In this document: piece by piece, positions 6,711 through 14,976 of the stretch | Numbering within the stretch: position 1 is the first letter of the stretch | Layout: the number at the start of each line of letters is the position of its first letter | NCBI GenBank assembly: GCA_048498415.1 | Contig: JBEHYA010000042.1 | Location: 1-16,534 of the forward strand | Source of the DNA: JBEHYA01 sp048498415 | GTDB lineage: Bacteria; Pseudomonadota; Alphaproteobacteria; UBA9219; RGZA01 | Length of the DNA: 16,534 nt | Reading direction: 5' to 3' | The notes under the pieces: model-generated | What the model saw: the letters and a program-made list of their open reading frames with translations, nothing else | What the model was told of the DNA's origin: nothing | The model's database searches: none | Made by a program: the position numbers and the translations under genes

Positions 6711-7931
6711 ATGCTCAACGCACTCAAGCAAGCCGTTAAAAATATGACCGGGCGCGGCCCGGTGTTCCTGCTTATCCATGCCATCTACCGCATGGCATGG
6801 CAGTTTTTGAACGCGCCTTTCATTCCCCTGCCGCAACAGCCGGCACCGCCTTTGCAGGGGCCCTTTGTGGTGGCGGGCGTTTTGCGCGCCGCCAGCGGCA
6901 TTGGCGAGAGCGCGCGCCTGACAATCGCTGCCCTGCAGAAGCTGGGGCAGGATGTTTATGTTTACGATGCCTCCGATGTTTTTAATCAGGCGGAAATTCC
7001 ATCTGATCCCAGCTGGCGTAACGCCGCGCCATGGCCGCAGGGCGGCACGTTAATTCTGCACATGAACGCGCTGGAGATTCCGCGCCTGCTGTTGCATCTG
7101 GGCGCCGAGCGCACGCAAGGCATGCGGCTGGTAGGCGCATGGGCATGGGAACTCCCCCGCGCTCCGCAAAACTGGGTGGAGCATGCCAGGTACGTGCATG
7201 AAGTATGGGCCTGCAGCCGGTATGTGGCGGAAGCGCTTAGCGATATTAAAACCATTCCCGTCAAGGCCGTGCTTATTCCAGTCCAACCCCCAGCCGCCAT
7301 ATCCGGCCGCAGCTTTGATATTCCCGCCGGTACCTTCACCGTGCTGGCCATGGCCAATGCCCATTCCAGTCTGGAGCGTAAAAACCCGTTTGGCGCGATT
7401 GCGGCGTTCAGACAGGCGTTTGGCGATGCCCCGGACAAGCTTCTCATTCTCCATATCAGCCGGCTTGCAAGCGTGCCGGGGGCGGAAGCGCGGCTTAATC
7501 AGGCCATCGGCAATGCCAGAAATATCCGCGTGATACAGGAAGCACTCACTACCCCTGACCGTTTTGCGCTGATGAATGCGGCGGATGTGATTGTCTCGTT
7601 GCACCGTGCGGAAGGTTTTGGGCTGGTGATGGCCGAAGCCATGATGCTGGGCAAGCCCGTGATTGCCACGCGCTGGTCGGCGAATATGGATTTCATGGAT
7701 GATGACTGCGCCGCGCTAGTGGATGCGCAAATGATTGCGCTCAAGGACGATGCCAATATTTATACCGGCGAAAACCTGTGCTGGGCCGACCCGGATATTG
7801 ATGAAGCTGCCGCATGGCTAAAAAAATTGCAGGCCGCCCCGCAGTTGCGCGAAGCCATGGGCGCCAAGGCAAAAGCGCAGGCTTTACGCCTTTTCAGCCC
7901 GCAGCATTTCCGCCAGCAGGCCGGCCTTTAA
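6711..7931 (+). CDS. Glycosyltransferase, GT4/GT-B family
   Basis: This 406-residue cytoplasmic or membrane-associated enzyme transfers a sugar from a nucleotide-sugar to a growing glycan. Residues 52-75 (FVVAGVLRAASGIGESARLT) are the N-terminal Rossmann start, with the Gly-rich acceptor-side loop. The C-terminal donor domain begins near 208 (TFTVLAMANAHSSLERKNPF). It holds the GT4 E-x7-E motif at E301-E309 (EGFGLVMAE) inside VSLHRAEGFGLVMAEAMMLG, followed by KPVIATRWSANMDFM. The end (WADPDIDEAAAWL) resembles the second GT4 enzyme at 13333, so the two are distant paralogues. The specific sugar cannot be told, but the next operon makes GDP-mannose and derivatives. A run of about 45 residues (1-50) precedes the core and is partly hydrophobic, perhaps a membrane contact. 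I see no clear ribosome site before ATG 6711 and no strong promoter in 6640-6710. Confidence 0.9.
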   Translation: MLNALKQAVKNMTGRGPVFLLIHAIYRMAWQFLNAPFIPLPQQPAPPLQGPFVVAGVLRAASGIGESARLTIAALQKLGQDVYVYDASDVFNQAEIPSDPSWRNAAPWPQGGTLILHMNALEIPRLLLHLGAERTQGMRLVGAWAWELPRAPQNWVEHARYVHEVWACSRYVAEALSDIKTIPVKAVLIPVQPPAAISGRSFDIPAGTFTVLAMANAHSSLERKNPFGAIAAFRQAFGDAPDKLLILHISRLASVPGAEARLNQAIGNARNIRVIQEALTTPDRFALMNAADVIVSLHRAEGFGLVMAEAMMLGKPVIATRWSANMDFMDDDCAALVDAQMIALKDDANIYTGENLCWADPDIDEAAAWLKKLQAAPQLREAMGAKAKAQALRLFSPQHFRQQAGL

Positions 7932-7974
7932 AAAGCCCACAGGAATCCCCGTAAATCGTAGGTTTTCAGGGTGT

Positions 7975-8003
7975 TCGACAGCGCCTTTCAGCTTGAATAT
8001 ACT
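7975..8003 (+). promoter_or_regulatory. Sigma-70 promoter for gmd-manC
   Basis: TCGACA (7975-7980, five of six matching TTGACA) and TATACT (7998-8003, five of six matching TATAAT) are separated by exactly 17 bases. Transcription would start near 8010, giving a leader of about 44 bases before ATG 8054, which has AGGAAAG at 8043-8049. This is the best-looking promoter in the window. Confidence 0.72.
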
Positions 8004-8053
8004 GGCTTATTCCTTTAAACCGGCATCACATAAACGCTGCTCAGGAAAGACAC

Positions 8054-9094
8054 ATGCAAAAGAAGGCTCTCGTTACCGGCATCACAGGACAGGACGGCGC
8101 GTATCTCGCCCAGTTTCTGCTGAATAAAGGCTATGCCGTGTATGGCAGCTACCGCCGTTCGAGCAATCTGGATTTCTGGCGCCTGAATTACCTGGGCATC
8201 ACCGACAAGGTGAACCTGACCTGCATGGAGCTGACCGACAGCGCCAGCATCATCGAGACCATTCAGCGCATTCAGCCCGATGAAATTTATAACCTCGCGG
8301 CGCAGAGCTTTGTCGCCTCCAGCTTCCAGCAACCGGTGTATACGGGCGATCTGGATGGCTTATCGGTCACCCGCATCCTTGATGCCATTCGCCTGATCAA
8401 CCCGAAGATCAAATTCTACCAGGCCAGCACGTCGGAAATGTTCGGCAAGGTGCAAGCCGTACCGCAGTCGGAGACCACGCCCTTCTATCCCCGCAGCCCC
8501 TATGGCGTTGCCAAGCTGTATGGCCACTGGATTGTCACCAATTACCGTGAATCATACGGCCTGTTCGCGTGCTCGGGCATTCTCTTCAACCATGAATCCC
8601 CGCTGCGCGGGTTAGAGTTTGTCACGCGCAAAATCACCAGCGGCATTGCCGCCGTGACCGCCGGCCGTCAGGCCTGCGTTGAACTTGGCAACATGAATGC
8701 CAAGCGTGACTGGGGTTTTGCCGGCGATTACGTGCAAGGCATGTGGATGATGCTCCAACAAGACCAGCCCGATGATTACGTGCTGGCCACGGGCGTCACC
8801 AATTCCATCCGCACCTTCGCGGAACTTGCCGCTAAAGGCGCCGGCTACGAGCTGGTCTGGAACGGCAAGGATGAAAACGAAACCGGCGTTGACCGCAAGA
8901 CGGGCAAGACCATCATCAAGGTCAACCCGCAATTCTACCGCCCGGCGGAAGTAGAATTGCTTTTGGGCGATCCATCCAAGGCCAAAGCCAAGCTTGGCTG
9001 GCAGCCCAGCATGACGATGGAAAAGCTGGCCGAGAGCATGATCAAAGCCGATATGCAACGTGTGCAGAAGGGCGAAATTCTTTTCGCTGCCTAA
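8054..9094 (+). CDS. gmd: GDP-mannose 4,6-dehydratase
   Basis: The enzyme converts GDP-D-mannose to GDP-4-dehydro-6-deoxy-D-mannose, the branch-point precursor of GDP-L-fucose, GDP-D-rhamnose and GDP-perosamine. It is a cytoplasmic short-chain dehydrogenase/reductase of 346 residues. The NADP-binding loop is GITGQDG (9-15), with YRRSS (33-37) following. The catalytic set is visible as STSE (125-128) and Y150-x3-K154 in SPYGVAKLY. The Gmd signature NHESPLRGLEFVTRKIT starts at 179, and MNAKRDWGFAGDYVQGMW is the usual substrate-side motif. AGGAAAG precedes ATG 8054. manC starts two bases after its stop, so the two genes are co-transcribed. Because an HddA-like kinase is nearby, a GDP-heptose dehydratase (DmhA type) is a less likely alternative. 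Confidence 0.93.
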   Translation: MQKKALVTGITGQDGAYLAQFLLNKGYAVYGSYRRSSNLDFWRLNYLGITDKVNLTCMELTDSASIIETIQRIQPDEIYNLAAQSFVASSFQQPVYTGDLDGLSVTRILDAIRLINPKIKFYQASTSEMFGKVQAVPQSETTPFYPRSPYGVAKLYGHWIVTNYRESYGLFACSGILFNHESPLRGLEFVTRKITSGIAAVTAGRQACVELGNMNAKRDWGFAGDYVQGMWMMLQQDQPDDYVLATGVTNSIRTFAELAAKGAGYELVWNGKDENETGVDRKTGKTIIKVNPQFYRPAEVELLLGDPSKAKAKLGWQPSMTMEKLAESMIKADMQRVQKGEILFAA

Positions 9095-9095
9095 T

Positions 9096-10571
9096 ATGAC
9101 GCTTCAACCGGTTATTCTTTGCGGCGGTTCCGGCACGCGCCTGTGGCCGCTTTCCCGCAAGGGCTACCCCAAGCAGTTCATCAGTTTCTTCGGCAAAAAT
9201 TCCCTGCTGCAGGATGCGTTTTTTCGCGTCAAAGGTTTGAAGTCGGCAGGCGGTCTGGCCAAGAACACCGTGATTGTGTGCAACGAAGAATACCGTTTTC
9301 TCGCGGTTGAACAGCTACGCGAAGCCGGTTGCCAGAACCTCACCACCATTCTCGAACCCATCGCCCGCAACACCGCCCCCGCCCTGACGCTGGCAGCTCT
9401 CGCCGCGATGAAAGATGCCGGCAAAGACGACCCGATTATGCTGGTCATGCCGGCCGACCATGTGGTGAGCGATGTCTCCGCTTTCCACACGGCTATTCTG
9501 GATGGCCTGCCGATGGCGGAACAGGGCGGCGTGGTCACATTTGGTATTACGCCCACCGCGCCCGCCACCGGCTTTGGTTATCTGGATTTAGGCGATGCCG
9601 TGAAGGGCAGCCCGGTGCGCGCGCTTCGCACATTTGTTGAAAAGCCGAATGCCGCCAAGGCTGCGGAATTCCTGAAAGCCGGCCACTATATGTGGAACAG
9701 CGGCATTTTCATGCTGAAAGCCAGCGTGTGGCTGAAAGCCATCAAACATTTCAACGCCGCGATGCTGAATGCGTGCCAGTCAGCATTCGATAAAGCCGAG
9801 ATCGACCGCGATTTCACCCGCGTGAATGCGGATGCCTTCAAGCAGAGCCCGTCTGATTCAATCGATTACGCGGTGATGGAAAAACTGGCCAAAACGCCGG
9901 ACCTTGGCATTAACACCTACGCCGTGCCGCTCGCCGCCGGCTGGTCGGATGTGGGCGCGTGGGATGCGGTGTGGGAACAATCCACCCGCGATGAAGCCGC
10001 CAATGCCTTACGCGGTAACGCGATTGCCGAGGATACGCGCGGCAGCCTGATTTTCGCGCAGGAACGTCTGGTTGCCTGCATCGGCTGCGATGATTTAATC
10101 GTCGTCGATACGCCCGATGCCGTGCTGATTTTGAATAAGAACAAGAGCCAGCAGACCAAAGAACTGGTGGAAGAACTCAAGAAGCAGGCCAATGCGGTCG
10201 CCGAAGCGCATCGCAAGGTGTATCGCCCGTGGGGCTATTATGATTCCATCGAAGAAGGCCATCGCTTCAAGGTGAAGCGCATTGTGGTCAAACCCGGTGC
10301 GAGCTTATCCCTGCAGATGCACCACCACCGCGCCGAGCACTGGATTGTGGTGTGCGGCACCGCGCGTGTGACCAAGGGCGGCGAAAGTTTTATGCTCAGC
10401 GAAAACCAGTCCACCTTCATTCCACTGGGCGAGCATCACCGGCTGGAAAACCCCGGCAAGGTCGATCTGGAAATGATCGAAGTGCAATCGGGCAGCTATC
10501 TGGGCGAAGACGATATCGTGCGCATGCAGGACGTCTATGGCCGCACAGATGAAAAGAAAGCTGCCGAATAA
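9096..10571 (+). CDS. manC: Bifunctional mannose-1-phosphate guanylyltransferase / mannose-6-phosphate isomerase
   Basis: The 491-residue product has two parts. The N-terminal nucleotidyltransferase (about 1-350) makes GDP-mannose from mannose-1-phosphate and GTP: GGSGTRLWPLSR at 10-21 with K26 in YPKQF, FVEKP at 170-174, and MWNSGIF near 199. The C-terminal cupin (about 370-485) is the type II phosphomannose isomerase: RPWG at 377-380, metal-binding QMHHHRAEHW at 407-416, and the family-typical EDDIVR at 471-476 with YGR. This is the AlgA/XanB/ManC architecture at its normal length. I take ATG 9096 rather than the in-frame GTG at 9060, because translation then begins with MTLQPVILCGG, two bases after the gmd stop; no Shine-Dalgarno is evident, which suggests coupling to gmd. 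A phosphomannomutase, needed to link the two reactions, is not in the window. Confidence 0.95.
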   Translation: MTLQPVILCGGSGTRLWPLSRKGYPKQFISFFGKNSLLQDAFFRVKGLKSAGGLAKNTVIVCNEEYRFLAVEQLREAGCQNLTTILEPIARNTAPALTLAALAAMKDAGKDDPIMLVMPADHVVSDVSAFHTAILDGLPMAEQGGVVTFGITPTAPATGFGYLDLGDAVKGSPVRALRTFVEKPNAAKAAEFLKAGHYMWNSGIFMLKASVWLKAIKHFNAAMLNACQSAFDKAEIDRDFTRVNADAFKQSPSDSIDYAVMEKLAKTPDLGINTYAVPLAAGWSDVGAWDAVWEQSTRDEAANALRGNAIAEDTRGSLIFAQERLVACIGCDDLIVVDTPDAVLILNKNKSQQTKELVEELKKQANAVAEAHRKVYRPWGYYDSIEEGHRFKVKRIVVKPGASLSLQMHHHRAEHWIVVCGTARVTKGGESFMLSENQSTFIPLGEHHRLENPGKVDLEMIEVQSGSYLGEDDIVRMQDVYGRTDEKKAAE

Positions 10572-10614
10572 TTTATTTTACGGGCTTTTTACACTAGCCG
10601 ACTGTACCCGCAGC

Positions 10615-10640
10615 GATAAAATATGGGCGGGCTCTTTATC
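10615..10640. promoter_or_regulatory. Short inverted repeat GATAAA-N14-TTTATC upstream of lpxR-like gene
   Basis: Exact 6-base arms (10615-10620 and 10635-10640) lie 39 bases before ATG 10679 in the 107-base gap after manC. The arms could be an operator half-site pair. GATAAAAT also looks like part of a -10, but no -35 at correct spacing is present. The gap shows no terminator, so read-through from manC is possible. Confidence 0.25.
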
Positions 10641-10678
10641 AATGGCTTATCCAAATTTTACAAAAGGCCAGCCGACCG

Positions 10679-11689
10679 ATGCAATTGCGTTCCCTGATTT
10701 CCGCCGCCCTGCTGATGGCCGCCATCGCCATGCCGGCCCATGCCGATGCGCCAAAGCGCATGTGGGAAGACGATCACGGCGCCTTCACGGTCAATTTCGA
10801 GAACGATCTTTTTACCGGCAAGGATAACGGGTACACCAACGGCATCCGCTTTGGCTACCTGTCGGCGGAATCCGGCACGCCCGACTGGGCGGCGCGCACG
10901 GTGAACAGCCTGCCTTTCATCGACCCGGCCGGCCATAAGCGCTTTGGTGTGATGGTGGGCCAAAGCATGTTCACGCCGAACGATATCAAAACCCAGACGC
11001 CAAGCCCCGCTGACCGGCCCTATGCCGGCTGGTTTTATACCACGCTGGGCGTGACCAACGACACTGGCGCGGCGCTGGATACCTATGATTTAACGCTTGG
11101 CGTGGTGGGCCCATGGTCGCTCGCCGCCGATACGCAGAAATTCGTGCATCACACCGTTGGCGCGCAAATTCCACAGGGCTGGAGCAGCCAGTTGAAGAAC
11201 GAGCCCGGCGTGGTCGCGACCTATAATCACAAATGGAAAGGCTTCGCCACCAACGACCCGTTCAATAACGGCTTCAATCTGGATTTCACGCCGAATATGG
11301 GCGGCAGCGTGGGTAATATTTATACCAACGCCACGGCCGGCTTCCTGGTGCGCTTCGGCCAGAATTTGCCGGAAGATTACGGGCCGCCGCTCACGCAGCC
11401 GGCCCTCACGGGTTCTGACTTCTTCATTCCCACCAAGGATCTTGGCTGGTATTTATTCGGCGGCGCGCAGGGCCTTGCGGTGGCACGCAATATTTTTCTC
11501 GATGGCAGCACGTTTCACAACAGCCCCCACGTGAACAAAAAGATTTTTGTCGGCGCGTTGCAGGCAGGCCTTGCGCTCACCTATGGCGAGGCGCGGCTAA
11601 GCTATACCTATACGCTGCAAAGCAGCGAGTTCGATGGCCAGTCCAGCCCGGATGATTTCGGCGCAGTCACGCTTTCCTATCGTTTCTAG
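10679..11689 (+). CDS. LpxR-like lipid A 3'-O-deacylase (DUF2219), outer membrane
   Basis: The 336-residue product is an outer-membrane beta-barrel. Residues 1-22 are a signal peptide (AALLMAAIAMPAHA, cleaved before DAPK). LpxR-family landmarks are in order: FTVNFENDLFTGKDNGYTNG starting at 36 (with N42-D43 and YTNG 52-55), DRPYAGW at 112-118, and KFVHHTVG at 154-161 followed by QGWSSQLKNEP ending at 176. The last residue is Phe after LSYR, the usual barrel C-terminus. In Salmonella LpxR removes the 3'-acyloxyacyl group of lipid A, using an Asn-Asp pair and a His; equivalents appear present, but I did not align them. Length is close to the family norm. ATG 10679 has no strong ribosome site; the signal peptide supports it. 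Its place beside mannose-sugar genes suggests general LPS remodelling. Confidence 0.85.
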   Translation: MQLRSLISAALLMAAIAMPAHADAPKRMWEDDHGAFTVNFENDLFTGKDNGYTNGIRFGYLSAESGTPDWAARTVNSLPFIDPAGHKRFGVMVGQSMFTPNDIKTQTPSPADRPYAGWFYTTLGVTNDTGAALDTYDLTLGVVGPWSLAADTQKFVHHTVGAQIPQGWSSQLKNEPGVVATYNHKWKGFATNDPFNNGFNLDFTPNMGGSVGNIYTNATAGFLVRFGQNLPEDYGPPLTQPALTGSDFFIPTKDLGWYLFGGAQGLAVARNIFLDGSTFHNSPHVNKKIFVGALQAGLALTYGEARLSYTYTLQSSEFDGQSSPDDFGAVTLSYRF

Positions 11690-11745
11690 GGCCGGTTTTA
11701 AGGGCTTTTCCATAAGCCACAGCTTTGCCATAGTGACGGGCTGAA

Positions 11746-12372
11746 ATGCCCGCCATGCTCAAATTTATTCTCACACTCGCGCTTTTTCTGCTGCCGCTAT
11801 CCGCCCATGCGCACCCGCATGTGTGGGTGACGTATTGGGTGAAACCTGTGAGCAATGCGCAGGGTATCGAGCGCATCCGTTTTACCTGGAAGTTCGATGC
11901 CATGTTCACCGAAATGGTGAAGGAAGAATTGCAGCTAAAAAATATCACGGAAAAAGATGCGCCGGTGCTGAAAGAAAAAGCTTTCGGCAATCTGAAGAAC
12001 TATCACTATTACATGTACATCACCGCCGACGGCGCCAAGGTCGATCCCACCGATATCGATGAATTCAAAGCGCATCAGGATGGGCAAAATCTGGTCTATG
12101 ATTTTGCCGTCAAACTGCCCAAACCCGCCAAAAAGCTTGAACTCACGATGTACGACGAAGAATTTTACGTCGATATGGGCCCGCCCACCGAAGAGGTGCC
12201 GGGCAAAGGCCTGAGCTTCATGAAAGTCAAAGAAGTGCGGGCGAAAGATTTTGTGAAGGCGGAGGCGACAAGCGGCGCCAAGCCCGCCACCTGCACGCAG
12301 GCCCCGCAGGAACGCAATAATCAGCTCTGGGGCAAGTTCACGACCTTCAATGTTAATTGTCAGGCCAATTAA
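11746..12372 (+). CDS. DUF1007 periplasmic protein, partner of NicO permease
   Basis: The 208-residue product has a signal peptide (1-22, FILTLALFLLPLSAHA) and a mature start of HPHVWVTYWV (23-32), the hallmark of DUF1007, followed by IRFTWKFDAMFTEMV. The His-x-His at the new N-terminus is a plausible Ni/Co/Zn ligand. DUF1007 genes are commonly next to NicO-type permeases or fused to them, and this one is: the permease ATG is the base immediately after its TAA. I therefore infer a metal-uptake or efflux accessory role; it is sometimes annotated as an ABC substrate-binding protein without evidence. Two Met codons (11746, 11755) are possible starts; neither has a clear ribosome site, and the longer one is taken. 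A small 5-bp stem at 11703-11718 lies upstream and has no T-run. Confidence 0.87.
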   Translation: MPAMLKFILTLALFLLPLSAHAHPHVWVTYWVKPVSNAQGIERIRFTWKFDAMFTEMVKEELQLKNITEKDAPVLKEKAFGNLKNYHYYMYITADGAKVDPTDIDEFKAHQDGQNLVYDFAVKLPKPAKKLELTMYDEEFYVDMGPPTEEVPGKGLSFMKVKEVRAKDFVKAEATSGAKPATCTQAPQERNNQLWGKFTTFNVNCQAN

Positions 12373-13299
12373 ATGAAAATTCTTTTTGCCGCGTTGCTTG
12401 TTGTGCTGCTGATGGGGGCGGAGCCGTCGCTGGCGAACCCGTTCATGGAAGGCAAACCATCAGAAGCCACGGGCCTCGCTAACAGCCTGTTCCAGACGCC
12501 GTTCCTGCACGACATCCTGAGCATTCAGCGCCAGATCCATGATGCGATGACGGATAGCATCACGGCCCTTAAAGCCGGCCAGTCGCCGGATGCGCTGCTG
12601 TGGCTGCTCATCATCAGCTTCGCCTATGGCATTTTCCACGTGCTGGCACCCGGCCACGGCAAGGTGATTGTGACTTCTTATTTCCTTGGCCATACCGCGC
12701 GCTGGCAGGAAGGGGTGTGGGCCGGCCTCATCATGGCGGTGGGGCATACCATTACCGCCGTTGGTATTGTGGTCATTCTTTATTTCCTTCTCGGCATGAC
12801 GCAGTTCCATGTGCTGGCGGAAGCGCGGTATATGGAATTGATCGGCTACGGCCTGATCACCGCGATTGGTTTGTGGCTGATACTGCGCAGCTTTAGCAAA
12901 AACGCCAGTAACTGTACCAGCTGCGGGCATCATCACCACGCGCATGAACATCATGATCACGCGCATGTGCACACGGCCAAAAGCGGGCGCAGCCTGTTTG
13001 CGGCAACCAGCCTAGTGCCCTGCACAGGCTCGATGATCATTCTGCTTTTCACAATCGCCAACGACGTGCTGTGGGCGGGTATTCTGGCCGTCGCGCTGAT
13101 TGCGCTTGGCATGTGGATGACCGTGACGGTGATTGGCCTGTGTTCCATGTGGCTGCGCCGCGCCATTCTGGGCGATGAAGCCTATTTGAGCGCAGCCCGC
13201 GAGAAACTGATGCGCGGCGTGAGCGTGGCCACTGCTGCAATCGTCACGCTCACGGGCGGTTTGCTGTTTGCCGGCACGCTTTACAGCATTTTGGCCTAG
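12373..13299 (+). CDS. NicO/RcnA-family nickel-cobalt permease
   Basis: This 308-residue inner-membrane protein has about six membrane segments. The first segment doubles as a signal anchor (1-21), and a second begins near 74. The family motif HVLAPGHGK is at 89-97, with GHTITAVGIVVILYFLL around 124-140. A His-rich cytoplasmic or periplasmic loop at 181-200 has two Cys (CTSC) and nine or more His, a metal buffer seen in RcnA-type transporters. Then VPCTGSMIILLF at 215-226 holds the conserved Cys-containing helix. NicO members move Ni or Co in either direction; direction cannot be read here. It follows the DUF1007 gene with no gap, and AGG at 12362-12364 is the likely ribosome site. The RcnB-like gene at 6154 may belong to the same metal response, although it is about 6 kb away. 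Confidence 0.92.
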   Translation: MKILFAALLVVLLMGAEPSLANPFMEGKPSEATGLANSLFQTPFLHDILSIQRQIHDAMTDSITALKAGQSPDALLWLLIISFAYGIFHVLAPGHGKVIVTSYFLGHTARWQEGVWAGLIMAVGHTITAVGIVVILYFLLGMTQFHVLAEARYMELIGYGLITAIGLWLILRSFSKNASNCTSCGHHHHAHEHHDHAHVHTAKSGRSLFAATSLVPCTGSMIILLFTIANDVLWAGILAVALIALGMWMTVTVIGLCSMWLRRAILGDEAYLSAAREKLMRGVSVATAAIVTLTGGLLFAGTLYSILA

Positions 13300-13332
13300 C
13301 TTCCCCGCAGCGATGATGCAAAGCTGGCTGCC

Positions 13333-14976
13333 ATGCCTGATTTGCTTAGCTCTTACCTCAACGCCCAGCCGGAAAAACATGGATTGCCGGCGCATTTTCA
13401 TTTGGCGCTTCTTCAAAGCTGGTTTATCGCCCGCGCCGAAGGCAAGGCCTATTCGCCCGCGCAGCCCGATGTGTTCCTGCGCGATTATCTTCTCAGCCAC
13501 CTGAACGACGAAAAAGCCGCGTTGTTTTTAAGTGATGCGCTGATTGCGTATTTAAACGCCCCCGCCCCTATTCAAAGCCCGCTCCCCCTCACGACGTTCA
13601 TGAAAATTATTCATGATGCGCTGGGGCCGAATGCGAAGCAGTTTGATTTGTCGCAAGTAGCGGGGTGCGCGGCTTTCTACCGCGCTTTCATGATTGATCT
13701 GGCCGCCGCCTATCATTTTCCTGCTGAACTGATGCCGGAAGCGCTGGGGCAGGTATTAGCCCGCGCCAACATCCCCGTACCCGCCGCGCCCGGCGCCAAA
13801 TGCCGCGTGCTGCGCGAAACCGATTTTAAGGGCGCCGTACCTGCCTTCACCAGCGAGGTCACGCTGGTGGGGCCTGCCGATGTTGAAAACGGCCTTGGCG
13901 CGGGCCTGCGCTACATGGCGGATGGCATGATGGCGGCGAACGTCAACTTTTCCATCTTCAACCGCTATGGTTCCAACCGGTCGCGCAGCAGCGACAAGCG
14001 CTATGCGGCGTTTGAAACCGATAGGCCCGCCGCCCCCATCAATATTCTGAATTTCAATTCTGATATGCTGGCGGAAAACCTGCTGGCCGGCGGGCCGGAG
14101 CATTATAAGGGGCGTTATACAATCGGCTATTTCCTGTGGGAAAGCTCGCGGCTCAGCACCGCGCACAAGCTTGGCATTCAGCTGGTCGATGAAATCTGGG
14201 TGCCCACGGCATTCATGCGGGAATTATATGCCAAGGAAACCGATAAGCCGGTTTATCTCTGCGGCTGCGTGATCGACCCCGTGCCGCCCTTACCTTTGCC
14301 GGTAGCGTTGCCCGATGCGTTCAATTTTGTCTTTACCTATGACAGCGCCTCGCGCGCCGCGCGCAAAAATCCGCTGGCTGTTGTGAAGGCTTTTCAGAAA
14401 GCGTTCACCAAAAACGAAAATGCGCGGCTGATCATCAAAACGCAGAATGCGGATCGGCTGACCAACGCAATTGAAAAACAGCTTTATGATGAATTGCAGC
14501 AAGTAATGGCCGCAGACAGCCGCATGCAGCTGATCAACGCCACCTGGAAAGCGGGCGAGATTACGGGGCTATTAGCTGCCGCCGACTGTTATATTTCGCT
14601 GCATCGCTGCGAAGGCATTGGCTACGGCATGGCGGAAGCCATGGGCTTTGGCGTGCCCGTGATTGCCACCAACTGGTCGGGAAACGTTGATTTTACGGGG
14701 GAATCAACCGCCTACCCCGTGCCCTCACAGCTTGTGAATATCGCCCCCGGCCAGTACCATTACGCCGATGAAAATACGGCCGCGCCCCACCAATGGGCGG
14801 AGCCGGATATCGATAAGGCCGCCGCAATCATGCACCATGTTTTCACGCATCAAGACGAAGCTGCCCAGCGCGGTAAAGCGGGCCAGGCGCTCATGAAATC
14901 GCAGTTCACTGCGGCTTTCGTTGGCGCGCGCATGAAAGCCAGGATCACCGAAATAACAAAAGGCCTGAAGCCATGA
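13333..14976 (+). CDS. Glycosyltransferase GT4 with extra N-terminal domain
   Basis: The 547-residue product has an N-terminal region (1-155) with helical composition and no recognised motif, then a GT4 fold. The GT part starts near 174 (EVTLVGPADVENGLGAGLRY, the N-terminal Rossmann entry). TYDSASRAARKNPLAVVKAF at 335-354 opens the donor domain. E427-E435 (EGIGYGMAE) is the E-x7-E motif within SLHRCEGIGYGMAEAMGFG, followed by VPVIATNWSGNVDF. The end WAEPDIDKAAAIM parallels WADPDIDEAAAWL of the enzyme at 6711. Most GT4 enzymes are 350-420 residues, so the N-terminal region is an addition of about 150 residues. It may bind the acceptor or a partner; I do not recognise it. The gene starts 33 bases after NicO with no clear ribosome site, and its stop overlaps the kinase start in ATGA, indicating co-translation. 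Confidence 0.88.
   Translation: MPDLLSSYLNAQPEKHGLPAHFHLALLQSWFIARAEGKAYSPAQPDVFLRDYLLSHLNDEKAALFLSDALIAYLNAPAPIQSPLPLTTFMKIIHDALGPNAKQFDLSQVAGCAAFYRAFMIDLAAAYHFPAELMPEALGQVLARANIPVPAAPGAKCRVLRETDFKGAVPAFTSEVTLVGPADVENGLGAGLRYMADGMMAANVNFSIFNRYGSNRSRSSDKRYAAFETDRPAAPINILNFNSDMLAENLLAGGPEHYKGRYTIGYFLWESSRLSTAHKLGIQLVDEIWVPTAFMRELYAKETDKPVYLCGCVIDPVPPLPLPVALPDAFNFVFTYDSASRAARKNPLAVVKAFQKAFTKNENARLIIKTQNADRLTNAIEKQLYDELQQVMAADSRMQLINATWKAGEITGLLAAADCYISLHRCEGIGYGMAEAMGFGVPVIATNWSGNVDFTGESTAYPVPSQLVNIAPGQYHYADENTAAPHQWAEPDIDKAAAIMHHVFTHQDEAAQRGKAGQALMKSQFTAAFVGARMKARITEITKGLKP

Noticed and set aside
9060..9095. Upstream GTG start for manC, overlapping gmd
   Set aside because: It adds 12 residues not typical of the family, whose N-terminus is a short lead into the ILCGGSGTRLWP motif. 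ATG 9096 fits better.
11703..11718. Stem GGCTT/AAGCC between lpxR-like and DUF1007 genes
   Set aside because: The stem is 5 bp with no T-run after it, which is too weak to call a terminator.
12460..12972. 170-codon minus-strand open frame opposite NicO
   Set aside because: The plus-strand frame has the NicO motif and membrane segments; the reverse frame has no recognisable feature.
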